Below, in pieces: positions 47,153-56,433 of a DNA stretch of 64,000 nucleotides. The position numbers were made by a program, and so were the translations under genes. The stretch is from assembly GCA_027489245.1 (NCBI GenBank), contig JAIYAC010000001.1:18681-82680 (forward strand). The letters are read 5' to 3'. Each line of letters starts with the position of its first letter. Position 1 is the first letter of the stretch. The notes under the pieces are model-generated. The model searched no databases. It was given only the letters and a program-made list of their open reading frames with translations, and was not told the DNA's origin. Source of the stretch: Neisseriaceae bacterium (GTDB lineage: Bacteria; Pseudomonadota; Gammaproteobacteria; Burkholderiales; Chromobacteriaceae).

Positions 47153-47872
47153 TCAGCAGTGTACCAGCGTGCCTTCGTCTTCGCCAAGCACCACGCGGGT
47201 CAGCGCGCCTTGCTTGAAGATGCTGAATACCTTGATATTCAGTTGCTGGTCACGGCACAGGGCAAAGGCCGTTGCATCCATGACTTTCAGGTTGCGCGAA
47301 ATGGCTTCGTCAAACGTCAGGGTCTGGTAGCGCACGGCGTCCGGGTTCTTTTTCGGATCATCGGTGTACACGCCATCTACCTTGGTGGCTTTCAGCATGA
47401 TGTCCACGTTCATTTCCATGCCGCGCAGCGCGGCTGCGGTGTCGGTGGTGAAGAACGGGTTGCCGGTACCGGCAGCGAAGATCACGACTTTGCCTTCTTC
47501 CAGGTACTGCATGGCCTTGCCGCGCACGTAGGGCTCGGCAATTTGCTGCATGGTCAGTGCGGACTGTACGCGGGCAATCAGACCCGCTTTGGTCATGGCA
47601 TCTTTCAGTGCCAGTGCGTTCATGACGGTAGCCATCATGCCCATGTAGTCTGCCGTGGCACGGTCCATGCCGGCTGCTGCAGGCGCTACGCCGCGGAAAA
47701 TGTTACCGCCACCAATCACGATACCTACTTGCACACCCAGGTCGACGACCTCTTTGATCTGGCCAACGATCTGCTGGATGGTGTTGCGGTTAATCCCGTA
47801 GCTGTCATCACCCATCAGGGCTTCACCGGAAAGTTTCAGCAGAATGCGTTTATAGGCGGGGGATTGGCTCAT
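47153..47872 (-). CDS. pyrH: UMP kinase
   Basis: Hexameric UMP kinase of pyrimidine synthesis, allosterically controlled by GTP and UTP. The protein is 239 residues. Motifs: [27 protein letters not shown] and the later TDTAAALRG segment. ATG 47872 has an AGAGG site. The small hairpin at 47104-47135 separates it from frr and one at 47914-47942 from tsf. Confidence 0.97.
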   Translation of the reverse strand: MSQSPAYKRILLKLSGEALMGDDSYGINRNTIQQIVGQIKEVVDLGVQVGIVIGGGNIFRGVAPAAAGMDRATADYMGMMATVMNALALKDAMTKAGLIARVQSALTMQQIAEPYVRGKAMQYLEEGKVVIFAAGTGNPFFTTDTAAALRGMEMNVDIMLKATKVDGVYTDDPKKNPDAVRYQTLTFDEAISRNLKVMDATAFALCRDQQLNIKVFSIFKQGALTRVVLGEDEGTLVHC

Positions 47873-47913
47873 GATTACCTCTGGCATGCGGTTGGGGATT
47901 CTTTAATTTGCGA

Positions 47914-47942
47914 AACGGCACCCTGTTTTGCAGGGTGCCGTT
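47914..47942. terminator. Hairpin between tsf and pyrH
   Basis: AACGGCACCCTG (47914-47925) pairs with CAGGGTGCCGTT (47931-47942). The minus-strand tail is only moderately T-rich, so partial termination is likely. Confidence 0.65.
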
Positions 47943-47966
47943 GATTCGATCAGCTTAAGCTAGCGA

Positions 47967-48833
47967 TCAGAGCTTGGCAGCAGCAGCAACCTCTGCAGCG
48001 TAGTCAACCACTTTCTTCTCGATGCCTTCGCCAACAACAAACATGGCAAATGCTTTTACGGAAGCGCCTTTTTCGGCCAGCAGTTTTTCTACTGTGATGT
48101 CAGGGTTCTTGACGAACTGCTGACCCAGCAGGGTCACTTCAGCCAGGAACTTGTTCACGCGGCCTTCAACCATTTTAGCAACGATATCAGCCGGCTTGCC
48201 GGATTCGGCAGCCTGTGCGGTGTAGATCTTGCGCTCTTGTTCCAGAGTGTCGGCAGACACTTCGGCTTTGGATACGCAGATAGGCTTGGATGCAGCAACG
48301 TGCATGGCCACATCTTTACCGATTTGCTCGTCGCCTTTGAAGTCAACGATCACGCCGATCTTCGCGCCGTGCAGGTAGGTAGCGATGGCACCGTCGGTTT
48401 CGTAACGTACGAAACGGCGGATGGTCATGTTCTCGCCCAGTTTGGCGATGGCAGCCTTGCGGATGTCTTCTACGGACTGACCGTCGATTACAACAGCAGA
48501 CAGCGCTTCAACATCGGCAGGGTTGGCTTCAACAACAGCTTGTGCTGCAGCGGTAGCCAGGGCGATGAAGGTAGGGTCTTTGGCAACGAAGTCGGTTTCG
48601 CAGTTCACTTCAACCAGGGCACCAACGCCACCAGCCACGAAAGAACCGATGATACCTTCAGCGGCTACACGGCCAGCCATTTTGGAGGCTTTGGCACCGG
48701 ACTTGATACGCAGGATTTCTTCTGCTTTTGCCAGGTCGCCTTCAGCTTCTACCAGTGCTTTTTTGCACTCCATCATGCCCAGACCGGTCGCATTGCGCAG
48801 GTCGGATACCATCTTTGCGGTGATTTCCGCCAT
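47967..48833 (-). CDS. tsf: Elongation factor Ts
   Basis: Exchanges GDP for GTP on EF-Tu. The protein is 288 residues. The N-terminal UBA-like domain is [16 protein letters not shown], followed by the core [11 protein letters not shown] and the later RRFVRYE. It lies 73 bp after rpsB, with a terminator between. Confidence 0.97.
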   Translation of the reverse strand: MAEITAKMVSDLRNATGLGMMECKKALVEAEGDLAKAEEILRIKSGAKASKMAGRVAAEGIIGSFVAGGVGALVEVNCETDFVAKDPTFIALATAAAQAVVEANPADVEALSAVVIDGQSVEDIRKAAIAKLGENMTIRRFVRYETDGAIATYLHGAKIGVIVDFKGDEQIGKDVAMHVAASKPICVSKAEVSADTLEQERKIYTAQAAESGKPADIVAKMVEGRVNKFLAEVTLLGQQFVKNPDITVEKLLAEKGASVKAFAMFVVGEGIEKKVVDYAAEVAAAAKL

Positions 48834-48880
48834 GGTGAACTCCTTGAATATATTCGGATACGTTGAAACTGAGGTCTAAA

Positions 48881-48902
48881 AAAAGGGGCTTTCGCCCCTT
48901 TT
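48881..48902 (-). terminator. Hairpin terminator between rpsB and tsf
   Basis: AAAAGGGGC (48881-48889) pairs with GCCCCTTTT (48894-48902), with a further T run on the minus strand. Probably partial, so that rpsB is made in excess of tsf. Confidence 0.85.
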
Positions 48903-48906
48903 CTGC

Positions 48907-49635
48907 TTACTCGGCAGCAGCCGGTTCAGCAGCGATGATTTCCTGGATTGCCTGAGCGCGGCCTTCCAGAACAGCATCGGCGATACCGCGAGCGTACAGG
49001 CGGATAGCGCGGCTGGAGTCATCGTTACCTGGGATAACGTAGTCGATGCCTTCCGGCGAGTTGTTGGTATCAACAACACCAATTACCGGGATACCCAGCT
49101 TTTTGGCTTCAACAACAGCACCTTTCTGGTAGCCGGTATCGATTACGAAGATCGCGTCCGGCAGACCTTTCATATCCTTGATACCGCCCAGCGAACGCTC
49201 CAGTTTTTCAACGTCGCGTTGCAGGTCCAGCAGTTCTTTCTTGTTGAAACCGGACTGATCGCCAGCTTCGAGCTGAGCACGCTTGTCTTCAAGACGCTTG
49301 ATGGACTGCTTCACGGTCTTGTAGTTGGTCAGCATGCCGCCCAGCCAGCGGTGATCCACGAACGGCGCACCTGCACGGGTGGCTTCTTCGCGGACGATCT
49401 CACGCGCCTGACGCTTGGTACCCACAAACAGAACGTTACCCTTGTTGGCAGTCAGACGACGCACATATTCCTGAGCCTGCACGAACAGCGGCAGGGTTTT
49501 TTCCAGGTTGATGATGTGAATCTTGTTGCGGCTGCCAAAGATGTACTGAGCCATCTTCGGGTTCCAGAAGCGGGTTTGGTGGCCGAAGTGTACGCCGGCC
49601 TCAAGCATTTGACGCATGGTCACATTGGTGGACAT
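48907..49635 (-). CDS. rpsB: 30S ribosomal protein S2
   Basis: Small-subunit ribosomal protein. The protein is 242 residues. It shows [30 protein letters not shown] and the C-terminal [24 protein letters not shown]. First gene of the translation/envelope block that runs to 34.8 kb on the minus strand. Confidence 0.98.
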   Translation of the reverse strand: MSTNVTMRQMLEAGVHFGHQTRFWNPKMAQYIFGSRNKIHIINLEKTLPLFVQAQEYVRRLTANKGNVLFVGTKRQAREIVREEATRAGAPFVDHRWLGGMLTNYKTVKQSIKRLEDKRAQLEAGDQSGFNKKELLDLQRDVEKLERSLGGIKDMKGLPDAIFVIDTGYQKGAVVEAKKLGIPVIGVVDTNNSPEGIDYVIPGNDDSSRAIRLYARGIADAVLEGRAQAIQEIIAAEPAAAE

Positions 49636-49662
49636 TCTGAATCTCCAAAAGGGTTATGCCTC

Positions 49663-49772
49663 CATCCGTACAGACAACCCGCTAGCGGGCACCCTTTGGT
49701 ACGGATGTGCGTGATATCCCCCAAGAATTGAGGGAACTCGCAATTCTAGCACTATCGAACCGCAGCCTTCAA
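49663..49772 (-). promoter_or_regulatory. rpsB: rpsB promoter and S2-type leader
   Basis: On the minus strand, TTGAAG (49772-49767), 18 bp, TAGAAT (49748-49743) makes a promoter with an extended TGC before the -10. The leader of about 100 nt folds: CATCCGTAC (49663-49671) pairs with GTACGGATG (49699-49707) around an inner CCCGCTAGCGGG (49678-49689). This suits the autoregulatory rpsB leader known in other bacteria; the S2 binding itself is inference. Confidence 0.65.
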
Positions 49773-49777
49773 GCCGT

Positions 49778-49954
49778 TCAGATATCACCATCCGGGTTCT
49801 GCTTGCGCAGATGGCGGCGGCGCACTATCCACAAAATGAGCCAGGTAGGCAGCACCCCCAGAAAAAACACGATGATGCCGCTGCGGATTGCGCTCTCTTG
49901 CGCCACCGCCAGCATCAGCACCACATACAGCCAACCTATCAGAACGAGGTACAT
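49778..49954 (-). CDS. Small membrane protein (58 aa)
   Basis: A short reading frame I read directly: MYLVLIGWLYVVLMLAVAQE, then a turn (SAIRSG) and a second hydrophobic run (IIVFFLGVLPTWLILWIV), ending with the positive tail RRRHLRKQNPDGDI. Two transmembrane helices with a basic C-terminus fit an inner-membrane small protein. The ATG is at 49954. It has no strong Shine-Dalgarno. A CAAAC-N4-GTTTG palindrome lies directly upstream. Function unknown. Confidence 0.7.
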   Translation of the reverse strand: MYLVLIGWLYVVLMLAVAQESAIRSGIIVFFLGVLPTWLILWIVRRRHLRKQNPDGDI

Positions 49955-49955
49955 A

Positions 49956-49971
49956 TCAAACGTCCGTTTGA
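49956..49971. promoter_or_regulatory. 16-bp palindrome resembling a PsrA/TetR operator
   Basis: TCAAACG (49956-49962) and CGTTTGA (49965-49971) are exact inverted repeats with TC between. The core CAAAC-N4-GTTTG matches the site described for PsrA, a TetR-family fatty-acid-responsive regulator. It lies 1 bp upstream of the small membrane gene and 55 bp upstream of the nitronate monooxygenase gene. Confidence 0.55.
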
Positions 49972-50026
49972 AAAATTATCGGAATTCTGACAAGAATACC
50001 GCACCGCACAGACAGAGTGACACATC

Positions 50027-51058
50027 ATGCAAACCCGCCTCACCGACACCTTCGGCATTAGCCTCCCCCTGGTTTGCCCCGGCATGAGCTATATCGCCGT
50101 GCCCGAGCTGGTGGCCGCCACCAGCAATGCAGGCGGCCTGGGCATCCTGGCTACCGGCCCGCTGAGCGCCGAACAAACCCGCGCCGCCATCCGCCGCATC
50201 CGCGAGCTGACCGACAAGCCATTCGGCATCGGCTGTACGCTGATGATGCCCGGCGCACGGGAAAACGCCGAAGTCGCACTGCAAGAAAAAGTGCCGGTGA
50301 TCAACTTCTCGCTGGGCAAGGGCGACTGGATCGTCAAGCGTGCGCGCGAATACGGCGGTAAGGTCATCGCCACAGTGGTTACCGAAAAGCACGCCATCTC
50401 GGCAGAGAAAGCCGGCGTCGACGCCCTGCTGGTCACCGGCCACGAAGCGGCCGCGCACGGCGGCGAGGTCACCTCGCTGGTGCTGATCCCCGCCATCCGC
50501 AAGGTATCCAGCCTGCCCATTATCGCTGCCGGCGGCTTTGGCACCGGCAGCGGGCTGGTGGCCGCGCTGGCGCTGGGGGCCGATGGCATCGCCATGGGCA
50601 GCCGCCTGGCCATGACCCGCGAAAGCCCGGTACACCAACGCACCAAAGAGATGATTCGCGAGCGCAGCGTAGCCGATACCATTTATTCCAAGAATTTTGA
50701 CGGCCTGTGGTGCCGGGTGATGGATTCCGCCACCGCCCGCAAAGCCACGCGCAAGCCGCTGGGCCTGCTCACCGCCGCCTGGCGTGCCATGCGCATCAGC
50801 CGAAAAATGCACATGCCGGTGGCCAAGGTGGTCGTGGGCGGCCTGCTCACCCAGCCACAGTCGCTACGGCAGCTGGCGCAGTTTGGCGCGGCCACCGAGT
50901 CCATTCGCCTGTCTATCGAGGAAGGCAACCACGAGCAAGGCGTGCAGCTGATTGGCCAGGTTCAAGGCCTGATAGACGACGTGCCCACGGTGGCCGAGCT
51001 ATTCACCCGCCTGCAGGACGAGGCACGCCGCTGCCAGCAAAACCTGCCCCGCTTCTGA
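50027..51058 (+). CDS. Nitronate monooxygenase (2-nitropropane dioxygenase family)
   Basis: FMN-dependent TIM-barrel enzyme that oxidises alkyl nitronates; some relatives act as enoyl-ACP reductases (FabK). The protein is 343 residues. It shows PLVCPGMSYIAVPELVAATS, SNAGGLGILATG, the active-site TGHEAAAHGGEV, and the FMN-phosphate segment IIAAGGFGTGSGLVAALALGADG. The palindrome at 49956-49971 may control it. Substrate unknown. Confidence 0.88.
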   Translation: MQTRLTDTFGISLPLVCPGMSYIAVPELVAATSNAGGLGILATGPLSAEQTRAAIRRIRELTDKPFGIGCTLMMPGARENAEVALQEKVPVINFSLGKGDWIVKRAREYGGKVIATVVTEKHAISAEKAGVDALLVTGHEAAAHGGEVTSLVLIPAIRKVSSLPIIAAGGFGTGSGLVAALALGADGIAMGSRLAMTRESPVHQRTKEMIRERSVADTIYSKNFDGLWCRVMDSATARKATRKPLGLLTAAWRAMRISRKMHMPVAKVVVGGLLTQPQSLRQLAQFGAATESIRLSIEEGNHEQGVQLIGQVQGLIDDVPTVAELFTRLQDEARRCQQNLPRF

Positions 51059-51087
51059 TGACTTGCCGGCAGCGCATTGCTTATTTT

Positions 51088-51106
51088 GCAAATGATATTT
51101 ATTATC
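51088..51106 (+). promoter_or_regulatory. Fur-box-like sequence
   Basis: GCAAATGATATTTATTATC matches the 19-bp consensus GATAATGATAATCATTATC at 15 positions. It sits inside a larger inverted repeat (GCATTGCT at 51073-51080 with AGCAATGC at 51111-51118). The next gene, an ABC ATPase, starts about 65 bp downstream. Confidence 0.65.
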
Positions 51107-51169
51107 AAATAGCAATGCGCCTGCCACAGCATGGCAAGCGCCCGTGCCACCTCCGCACCGGAAGACGCC

Positions 51170-51856
51170 ATGATCGAGCTTGCCTACGACATCCAACACC
51201 TGAACACCTGCCAGCCGACAGCGGGCTGCCATCAGCCATGCCATGGCTTACGCATCCCCGCCAACCGGCTCACCCTGATTACCAGCCCGAATAGCCAGCA
51301 CAGCAGCGCCATGCTGGGCACGCTGACAGGCGGCCAGGGGCAGCTATGCGGCCAACTATTCGGCCAGCCGCTATCCCACGGCCAGGTTGCCATTGCCCAT
51401 CTCGGCGCACACGCCACTACCCCCAGCCGGCTACGGCTGGGCGATTTCGTGATGCAGGCCCGCCGCCGCCAACACTGGCTGGCCAGGCCACACGCCATCG
51501 ACCACGAAGCCGTCAGCCAGGCTCTGCACACCCTGGGTATCAGCGAGCTGGCGCAGCACAAGCTCCATACCCTGAGCGCAGCACAACGCCAGCTGGCCTG
51601 CCTGGCACAAGCCCTGGCCGGCCATGCCCCCGTACTGCTGCTGGATGAACCCGCCAGCCTGCACCCCCCGGCCAGCCGCAGCGCCCTGCTGCGCAAGTTG
51701 GCCGCACAGGCCCTGCGCGGCCGCACCCTTGTCTGCACACTGCAAGACAGCCAGGCCGGCCAGCAACACGCCCACTGGCTGATAAGGCTGCATGCCGATG
51801 GCCACATCGTGCAGGGCCCACCAGCGCTGCTGCATACCGCGGCGCTGGCCGCCTGA
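51170..51856 (+). CDS. Degenerate ABC-type ATP-binding protein (FecE/HmuV-like)
   Basis: A 228-residue protein with the ABC ATPase layout of iron/haem/cobalamin importers, but with damaged nucleotide motifs. Where Walker A (GPNGxGKST) should be, residues 39-47 read SPNSQHSSA, lacking the lysine. The signature is LSAAQRQLA instead of LSGGERQR. Walker B (PVLLLDEPASL) and a Glu-Pro follow normally. It has no permease or binding protein gene nearby. ATG 51170 has a weak GAAG site; ATG 51131 is possible but has none. A Fur-box-like sequence lies upstream. It may be a regulatory paralogue or a decaying orphan. Confidence 0.72.
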   Translation: MIELAYDIQHLNTCQPTAGCHQPCHGLRIPANRLTLITSPNSQHSSAMLGTLTGGQGQLCGQLFGQPLSHGQVAIAHLGAHATTPSRLRLGDFVMQARRRQHWLARPHAIDHEAVSQALHTLGISELAQHKLHTLSAAQRQLACLAQALAGHAPVLLLDEPASLHPPASRSALLRKLAAQALRGRTLVCTLQDSQAGQQHAHWLIRLHADGHIVQGPPALLHTAALAA

Positions 51857-51932
51857 CATCGCGCCAGCCAGTGCGCACCCGCCGCCCTGCAGCGTAGAAT
51901 GGCCGGCCCAGCCCCCAAGCCTGCCGCTATCC

Positions 51933-52724
51933 ATGAGCCTGCACCTGCCCACCCAAGCCCACCCCGACCTGCCCACCCGCTGGTGCCTGTTCGATGGCAA
52001 CAGCCTGTACCTGCAAGAAAACCAGCTGCCAGCGACACCGCCCGGTCCGCACAGCCAGCCCTGCTATATCGGCCATAACGATGCGGCCAACCTCTACAGC
52101 GCCGAGCTGATTGGCCCCGCCCCGGCAGGCTGGCAGAAAGTGACCCTGCGCCAGGCACTCTACGCTCTGCCTGCCGACACCAGTGCCCTGCTGGCGCGCG
52201 CCGCCCAGCTGCGCCGCTTTCACCAGACACACCGCTACTGCGGCGCCTGTGCCGGCCCGCTGCAAGCACACCTGCACGACCAAGGCCGCCACTGCCCAGC
52301 CTGCGGCGAGGTGTATTACCCGCGCCTGTCGCCCGCCATGATGGTGCTCATTACCCGTGGCCGCGAGGTGCTGCTGGCGCGCAGCCCGCACTTTGCCCCC
52401 GGCATGTACAGCGCGCTGGCCGGCTTTGTCGAGCCAGGCGAAACACTGGAAGCCTGCGTGCACCGCGAAGCATTCGAAGAAGTGGGTGTGCGGCTACACA
52501 ATCTGCGCTATGCGATGTCGCAATCGTGGCCCTTCCCGCATTCGCTGATGCTGGCCTTTGTGGCGGAATACCACAGTGGCGACATCACACCGCAGCCTGG
52601 CGAGATCGAAGACGCCGCCTGGTTCGATATCGATGCCTTACCCGTGATACCGCCGGCACGTTCCATCGCTTACTTTTTGATTACAGAACACATTCAGCAG
52701 CTGCGCAGCCGCGCAGGCGACTGA
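51933..52724 (+). CDS. nudC: NADH pyrophosphatase / RNA-NAD decapping hydrolase NudC
   Basis: Nudix hydrolase that cleaves NADH and removes NAD caps from RNA. The protein is 263 residues. The zinc ribbon is in YCGACAGPL and HCPACGEVYYP. The Nudix box GFVEPGETLEACVHREAFEEVGV is given here in parts: GFVEPGETLE and REAFEEVGV. The late SQPWPFPxS equivalent reads SQSWPFPHSLM, the NudC hallmark. ATG 51933 is the family-like start; the frame opens earlier inside the ABC gene. Confidence 0.95.
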   Translation: MSLHLPTQAHPDLPTRWCLFDGNSLYLQENQLPATPPGPHSQPCYIGHNDAANLYSAELIGPAPAGWQKVTLRQALYALPADTSALLARAAQLRRFHQTHRYCGACAGPLQAHLHDQGRHCPACGEVYYPRLSPAMMVLITRGREVLLARSPHFAPGMYSALAGFVEPGETLEACVHREAFEEVGVRLHNLRYAMSQSWPFPHSLMLAFVAEYHSGDITPQPGEIEDAAWFDIDALPVIPPARSIAYFLITEHIQQLRSRAGD

Positions 52725-52747
52725 TCTCCCTGCGCGCAACCCCTGGT

Positions 52748-52773
52748 AAGCCATGTCCTGTACATGGCTTTTT
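52748..52773 (+). terminator. Hairpin terminator after nudC
   Basis: AAGCCATGT (52748-52756) pairs with ACATGGCTT (52762-52770), followed by more T. Confidence 0.85.
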
Positions 52774-52922
52774 CTATTGGAAGATGCCATTTGCACTGGG
52801 CTATTTTCTATTCAGTCCTTTAAAAACCGCCCTAGTCGTTTTAATATCAAAACACATAAAAAATAGGCGGCCCAACGATAGCCGCCGTCACCCAATCAAA
52901 GCACATCTGCAAGGAAAAAATC

Positions 52923-54551
52923 ATGGGGAAATTGACGCTGGCACAGCGCCTGGGCTTAGGCTTTGGTGCTGTCATTCTGCTATTGGTCTTGGGCTCCGCC
53001 TTCACGCTCTACCGCCTCACCGTGATCCAGACACGGGTTTCCGAGCTGGTAGAACACCGCATTCCGGTGATCCAGTATTCGCGCACGCTCAGCGGCTCGC
53101 TGCTGGCCTCTACCAATGCTGCGCGCACCATCCTGCTGGAAAGTGATGACAAGCTGGTAGAAGAAAAAATGGCGATCCTGAAAAAATCCGTGATCATCGC
53201 CAACCAGCAGTTCAAGCTCATGCAGGAAATCTCGTCTGACCCGGAAGAACTGCTGCTGGTAGAAAAAATCGGTAAATCGCTCGCCGAATTCAACCGGCTC
53301 ACCGACAAGCTTATCCCCATGATTACCAAGCAAAAATGGGATGCCTCCATTATTGTCAGCGAAAAAATGGAGCCACAAGAAGGCCTGCTGGGCATGCAGC
53401 TGGACAAACTGATTGCGCACCATACCAAGGTAATGGAAGAGCAAAAATCGTCCACCACCAGCACCCTGCGCGACACCATGGTCGCGGCCATTATTGCCAT
53501 TCTGGCTAGCGTAGGCGCCAGCGTAGTCGTGGCCCTGCTGATCGCCCGCACCCTTACCCGCCAGATCGGCGGCGAGCCGGACTACGCCGCCACCGTGATG
53601 AAAGAAATCGCCCACGGCAACCTGGGCGTACAAGTCAACCTGAGCAAGGGCGATAACAGCTCGCTGCTGTACAACCTGTCGCGCATGACCCGCGAGCTGA
53701 ACGACGCACTGCGTACCGTGGAGCGCAGCGTGCAGGAAAGCGGTAATGCCTCGCAAGAGCTGCGCGACACCATGCAGCGCCTGATGAGCCGCAGCGAAGA
53801 ACAGAACCGCGCCGCTGACGAAATGGCAACAGTTATCCAGCAAATGGCCGTGGGCGTGCGCGAGCTGCACCAAAGTGCAGGCAGTGCCGAAATGGCCGCC
53901 CGCAACGCCAGCGGCGACGCCCGCGACGGCGTAGAAGTGATCAAGGGCGCCGTGAAAGAAATGGACGCCATCAGCACCCTGATCCAGAGCACCGCAGGCA
54001 GCATCCACGAGCTGGGCCGCCAGTCGCAAACCATCGACAACATCGTCTCCGTGATCCGTGACGTGGCCGACCAGACCAACCTGCTGGCACTGAACGCAGC
54101 CATCGAAGCCGCCCGCGCCGGCGAACAAGGCCGTGGTTTTGCCGTGGTAGCCGACGAAGTGCGCAAGCTGGCCGAGCGCACCACCAAGGCCACCGGCGAG
54201 ATTGCCCAGATGATCGGCGCCATCCGCGTCAGCTCGCAGCAAGCCGTAGAGGCGATGAACCAGTCGGTAGAGCGTGCCCACAGCAGCGCCACCCAGGGCC
54301 AGCGCGCGGGTGAATCCATCGTGGCCATCCAGGATGGCACCGAAAACGTGGGCCAGAGCGTGCTGTCGATTGCCAGCGCCCTGTCCGAGCAAGCGCGCTC
54401 CGGCGAGCAGGTATCGCGCGAAGTCGAGCGCATTACCAGCATTGCCCACCGCAACCGCGAAGCCGCCGACGAAGCCGCCCGCGCCGCCGCGCGCATGAGC
54501 GAGCTCACCGAAGAAATTCGCCAGAGCTTTAGCCGCTTCCGCACCAACTAA
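52923..54551 (+). CDS. Methyl-accepting chemotaxis protein
   Basis: Transmembrane chemoreceptor, 542 residues. TM1 is at about 9-30 ([20 protein letters not shown]). A four-helix-bundle periplasmic sensor (about 32-185) contains a conserved [11 protein letters not shown] stretch. TM2 is at about 187-210. A HAMP domain follows ([20 protein letters not shown]), then a long cytoplasmic coiled coil with the hairpin tip [20 protein letters not shown]. No C-terminal CheR-docking pentapeptide. The ligand is unknown. The next feature is a paired repeat around its terminator. Confidence 0.95.
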   Translation: MGKLTLAQRLGLGFGAVILLLVLGSAFTLYRLTVIQTRVSELVEHRIPVIQYSRTLSGSLLASTNAARTILLESDDKLVEEKMAILKKSVIIANQQFKLMQEISSDPEELLLVEKIGKSLAEFNRLTDKLIPMITKQKWDASIIVSEKMEPQEGLLGMQLDKLIAHHTKVMEEQKSSTTSTLRDTMVAAIIAILASVGASVVVALLIARTLTRQIGGEPDYAATVMKEIAHGNLGVQVNLSKGDNSSLLYNLSRMTRELNDALRTVERSVQESGNASQELRDTMQRLMSRSEEQNRAADEMATVIQQMAVGVRELHQSAGSAEMAARNASGDARDGVEVIKGAVKEMDAISTLIQSTAGSIHELGRQSQTIDNIVSVIRDVADQTNLLALNAAIEAARAGEQGRGFAVVADEVRKLAERTTKATGEIAQMIGAIRVSSQQAVEAMNQSVERAHSSATQGQRAGESIVAIQDGTENVGQSVLSIASALSEQARSGEQVSREVERITSIAHRNREAADEAARAAARMSELTEEIRQSFSRFRTN

Positions 54552-54621
54552 GGTTGGCCGCAAGGCCCGCAAATGCACAGCCACCCCGAGGGGTGGCTTT
54601 TTCACGCCTGCGGCCAACCTT
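54550..54621. repeat. Inverted pair of the repeat word enclosing the MCP terminator
   Basis: AAGGTTGGCCGCA (54550-54562) and its exact reverse complement TGCGGCCAACCTT (54609-54621) flank a terminator hairpin AGCCACCCC/GGGGTGGCT (54579-54587 with 54590-54598) followed by T. The two 13-mers could also pair over the hairpin to make a longer stem. Confidence 0.88.
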
Positions 54622-54635
54622 GTACCCGCCCAAAA

Positions 54636-54670
54636 CAACACCCCCTTGCCACGACAGCAAGGGGGTGTTG
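54636..54670 (-). terminator. Hairpin terminator after pepD
   Basis: CAACACCCCCTTGC (54636-54649) pairs with GCAAGGGGGTGTTG (54657-54670), with T following on the minus strand. Confidence 0.88.
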
Positions 54671-54694
54671 CATGAAGCTACGGTAACGCTACGC

Positions 54695-56152
54695 TCAGGC
54701 CTTGGCCGGCACCGCCGCCAGCACCGCCTGCAGCAGCTGCCAGGCGTGGCCGACCGAGGCCACCTCCACGCGCTCGCCCGGGGCGTGTGCGCCACGGATA
54801 TTCGGGCCAAACGACACCATGTCCATGTGCGGATACTTGGCGCCGATAATGCCGCACTCCAGGCCGGCGTGAATCACCTGCACGCCGGACTCGGCGCCGA
54901 ACTGCGCTTGGTACACGCGCTGGAACAAGGCCAGCAGCGGCGATGCCGGGTTCGGCGCCCAGCCGGGGTAGCCACCCTCGGTTTCGGTGGTAAAGCCCGC
55001 CAGCTGGAACAGCCCCACGATCTCGGCGGCCAGGTTGCGGAAGCCGCTATCCAGCAGCGAGCGCACCATCAGGTTGGCAAACACCTTGCCGTCGTCGATG
55101 GCAATCACGCCCAGGTTGTTGGAGGTTTCCACCACGCCAGCCACGCGCTGGCTCATGCGTTTCACGCCATGCGGTGCCGCGTGCAGTGCGGCCAGAATGG
55201 CCACCTGATCGGCCTGCGCCATCATGCTGCTGGCAGCAGCAGGGTTGGCCGTGATGGCCACGCCTTCGTCCACGCCAGCCAGCTCGAAGCGCATCAGCGC
55301 CTGATAGGCATCGATAGCAGCAGCCACCTGCTCGGCCTGCGCCGCCGGATAGGCCACCACGGCAAAGGCCTCGCGCGCCAGTGCATTGCGGGCGGTGCCA
55401 CCGTTAAACGACACCAGGCGCAGCGGCAGCGTAGCGGCCAGCTCGGCCAGCAGGCGCACCAGCACTTTGTTGGCGTTGCCGCGCCCCAGGTGGATATCGG
55501 CACCGGAGTGCCCGCCCACCAGGCCGGACACCACCAGCTGCTGCGCGGTGTAGCCTGCCGGCAGCGGCTCTGTGGCGTAAGTACGGCGTACGTTCACGTC
55601 GATACCGCCAGCGCAGCCCATGTAGAACTCGCCCCATTCTTCGGTATCGATGTTGATCATCATCTGGCCCTGCAGCAGCGTGGGCGACAGGCCCAGCGCG
55701 CCGCCCATGCCGGCCTCTTCGTCCAGCGTCATCAGCACTTCTACCGGGCCGTGGGCGATGTCGTCGGCCGACAGCACGGCCAGGCCCAAGGCCACGCCAA
55801 TGCCGTTATCGGCGCCCAGCGTGGTGTTCTCGGCCACCAGCCAGCCGTCTTTCAGCACCGGGCGGATCGGGTCGTTGAAGAAGTCGTGCACTGTGCCGGT
55901 ATTGGCCTGGCAGACCATATCCAGGTGGCCCTGCAGCACCACGCCGATACGGTCTTCCATGCCAGGGGTGGCCGGCTTGCGTACCACCAGGTTGCCCACC
56001 TCGTCCACGGCGGTTTCCAGGCCACGCAGCTCGGCCCAGCCTTTCAGGTAGTCGCGCAGCGCCTGCTCGTGCTTGGACGGGCGCGGGATGTCACACAGGG
56101 TCTGGAAGTGCTCCCAGACGGCACGGGGTTCGAATTCGGCAATGTTTACCAC
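54695..56152 (-). CDS. pepD: Aminoacyl-histidine dipeptidase (peptidase D)
   Basis: M20-family zinc dipeptidase with broad specificity. The protein is 485 residues. Zinc-site motifs: VLQGHLDMVCQAN, the bridging Asp in LGADNGIGVALGLAVLS, the Glu pair in LMTLDEEAGMGGALGL, and NIDTEEWGEFYMGCAGG. GTG 56152 has AAAGGAG 9 nt upstream, and the protein then has the family length; no ATG fits. Confidence 0.95.
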   Translation of the reverse strand: MVNIAEFEPRAVWEHFQTLCDIPRPSKHEQALRDYLKGWAELRGLETAVDEVGNLVVRKPATPGMEDRIGVVLQGHLDMVCQANTGTVHDFFNDPIRPVLKDGWLVAENTTLGADNGIGVALGLAVLSADDIAHGPVEVLMTLDEEAGMGGALGLSPTLLQGQMMINIDTEEWGEFYMGCAGGIDVNVRRTYATEPLPAGYTAQQLVVSGLVGGHSGADIHLGRGNANKVLVRLLAELAATLPLRLVSFNGGTARNALAREAFAVVAYPAAQAEQVAAAIDAYQALMRFELAGVDEGVAITANPAAASSMMAQADQVAILAALHAAPHGVKRMSQRVAGVVETSNNLGVIAIDDGKVFANLMVRSLLDSGFRNLAAEIVGLFQLAGFTTETEGGYPGWAPNPASPLLALFQRVYQAQFGAESGVQVIHAGLECGIIGAKYPHMDMVSFGPNIRGAHAPGERVEVASVGHAWQLLQAVLAAVPAKA

Positions 56153-56397
56153 GACAACAAGCTCCTTTGCGGTATTCAGGGGACAGCTCACAGCCTTGTG
56201 CGCCATGAACAAGGGGCGGTTGCGATGCCGCCCCGTCAACAGGTTGGCCGTACTGTAACACGCAGCCCACCCAGCGTCATTTGCACTAATCGGCCAGTAT
56301 TTGCCCGCCCGCAGCAACAAAGCGGTGGTGGCATTTATCAATAGCGCAGCGTACTGCCTTTGGCGCACAGGCTGGCCAACTGGCACTTGGCGTGGCC

Positions 56398-56419
56398 TTT
56401 GATTTTGTACATAATCAAA
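56398..56419 (+). promoter_or_regulatory. 22-bp palindrome in front of umuDC
   Basis: TTTGATT (56398-56404) and AATCAAA (56413-56419) are exact inverted repeats around TTGTACAT. It ends 14 bp before the umuD ATG and covers the position where the promoter and ribosome site meet. It is not the CTGT-N8-ACAG LexA box. Probable operator of an unidentified repressor. Confidence 0.6.
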
Positions 56420-56433
56420 AAAAGGAGATCGCC

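Noticed and set aside
52980..54641. Minus-strand open frame of 553 codons
   Set aside because: Antisense to the chemoreceptor, whose domains are clear; His/Gly/Ala-rich without motifs.
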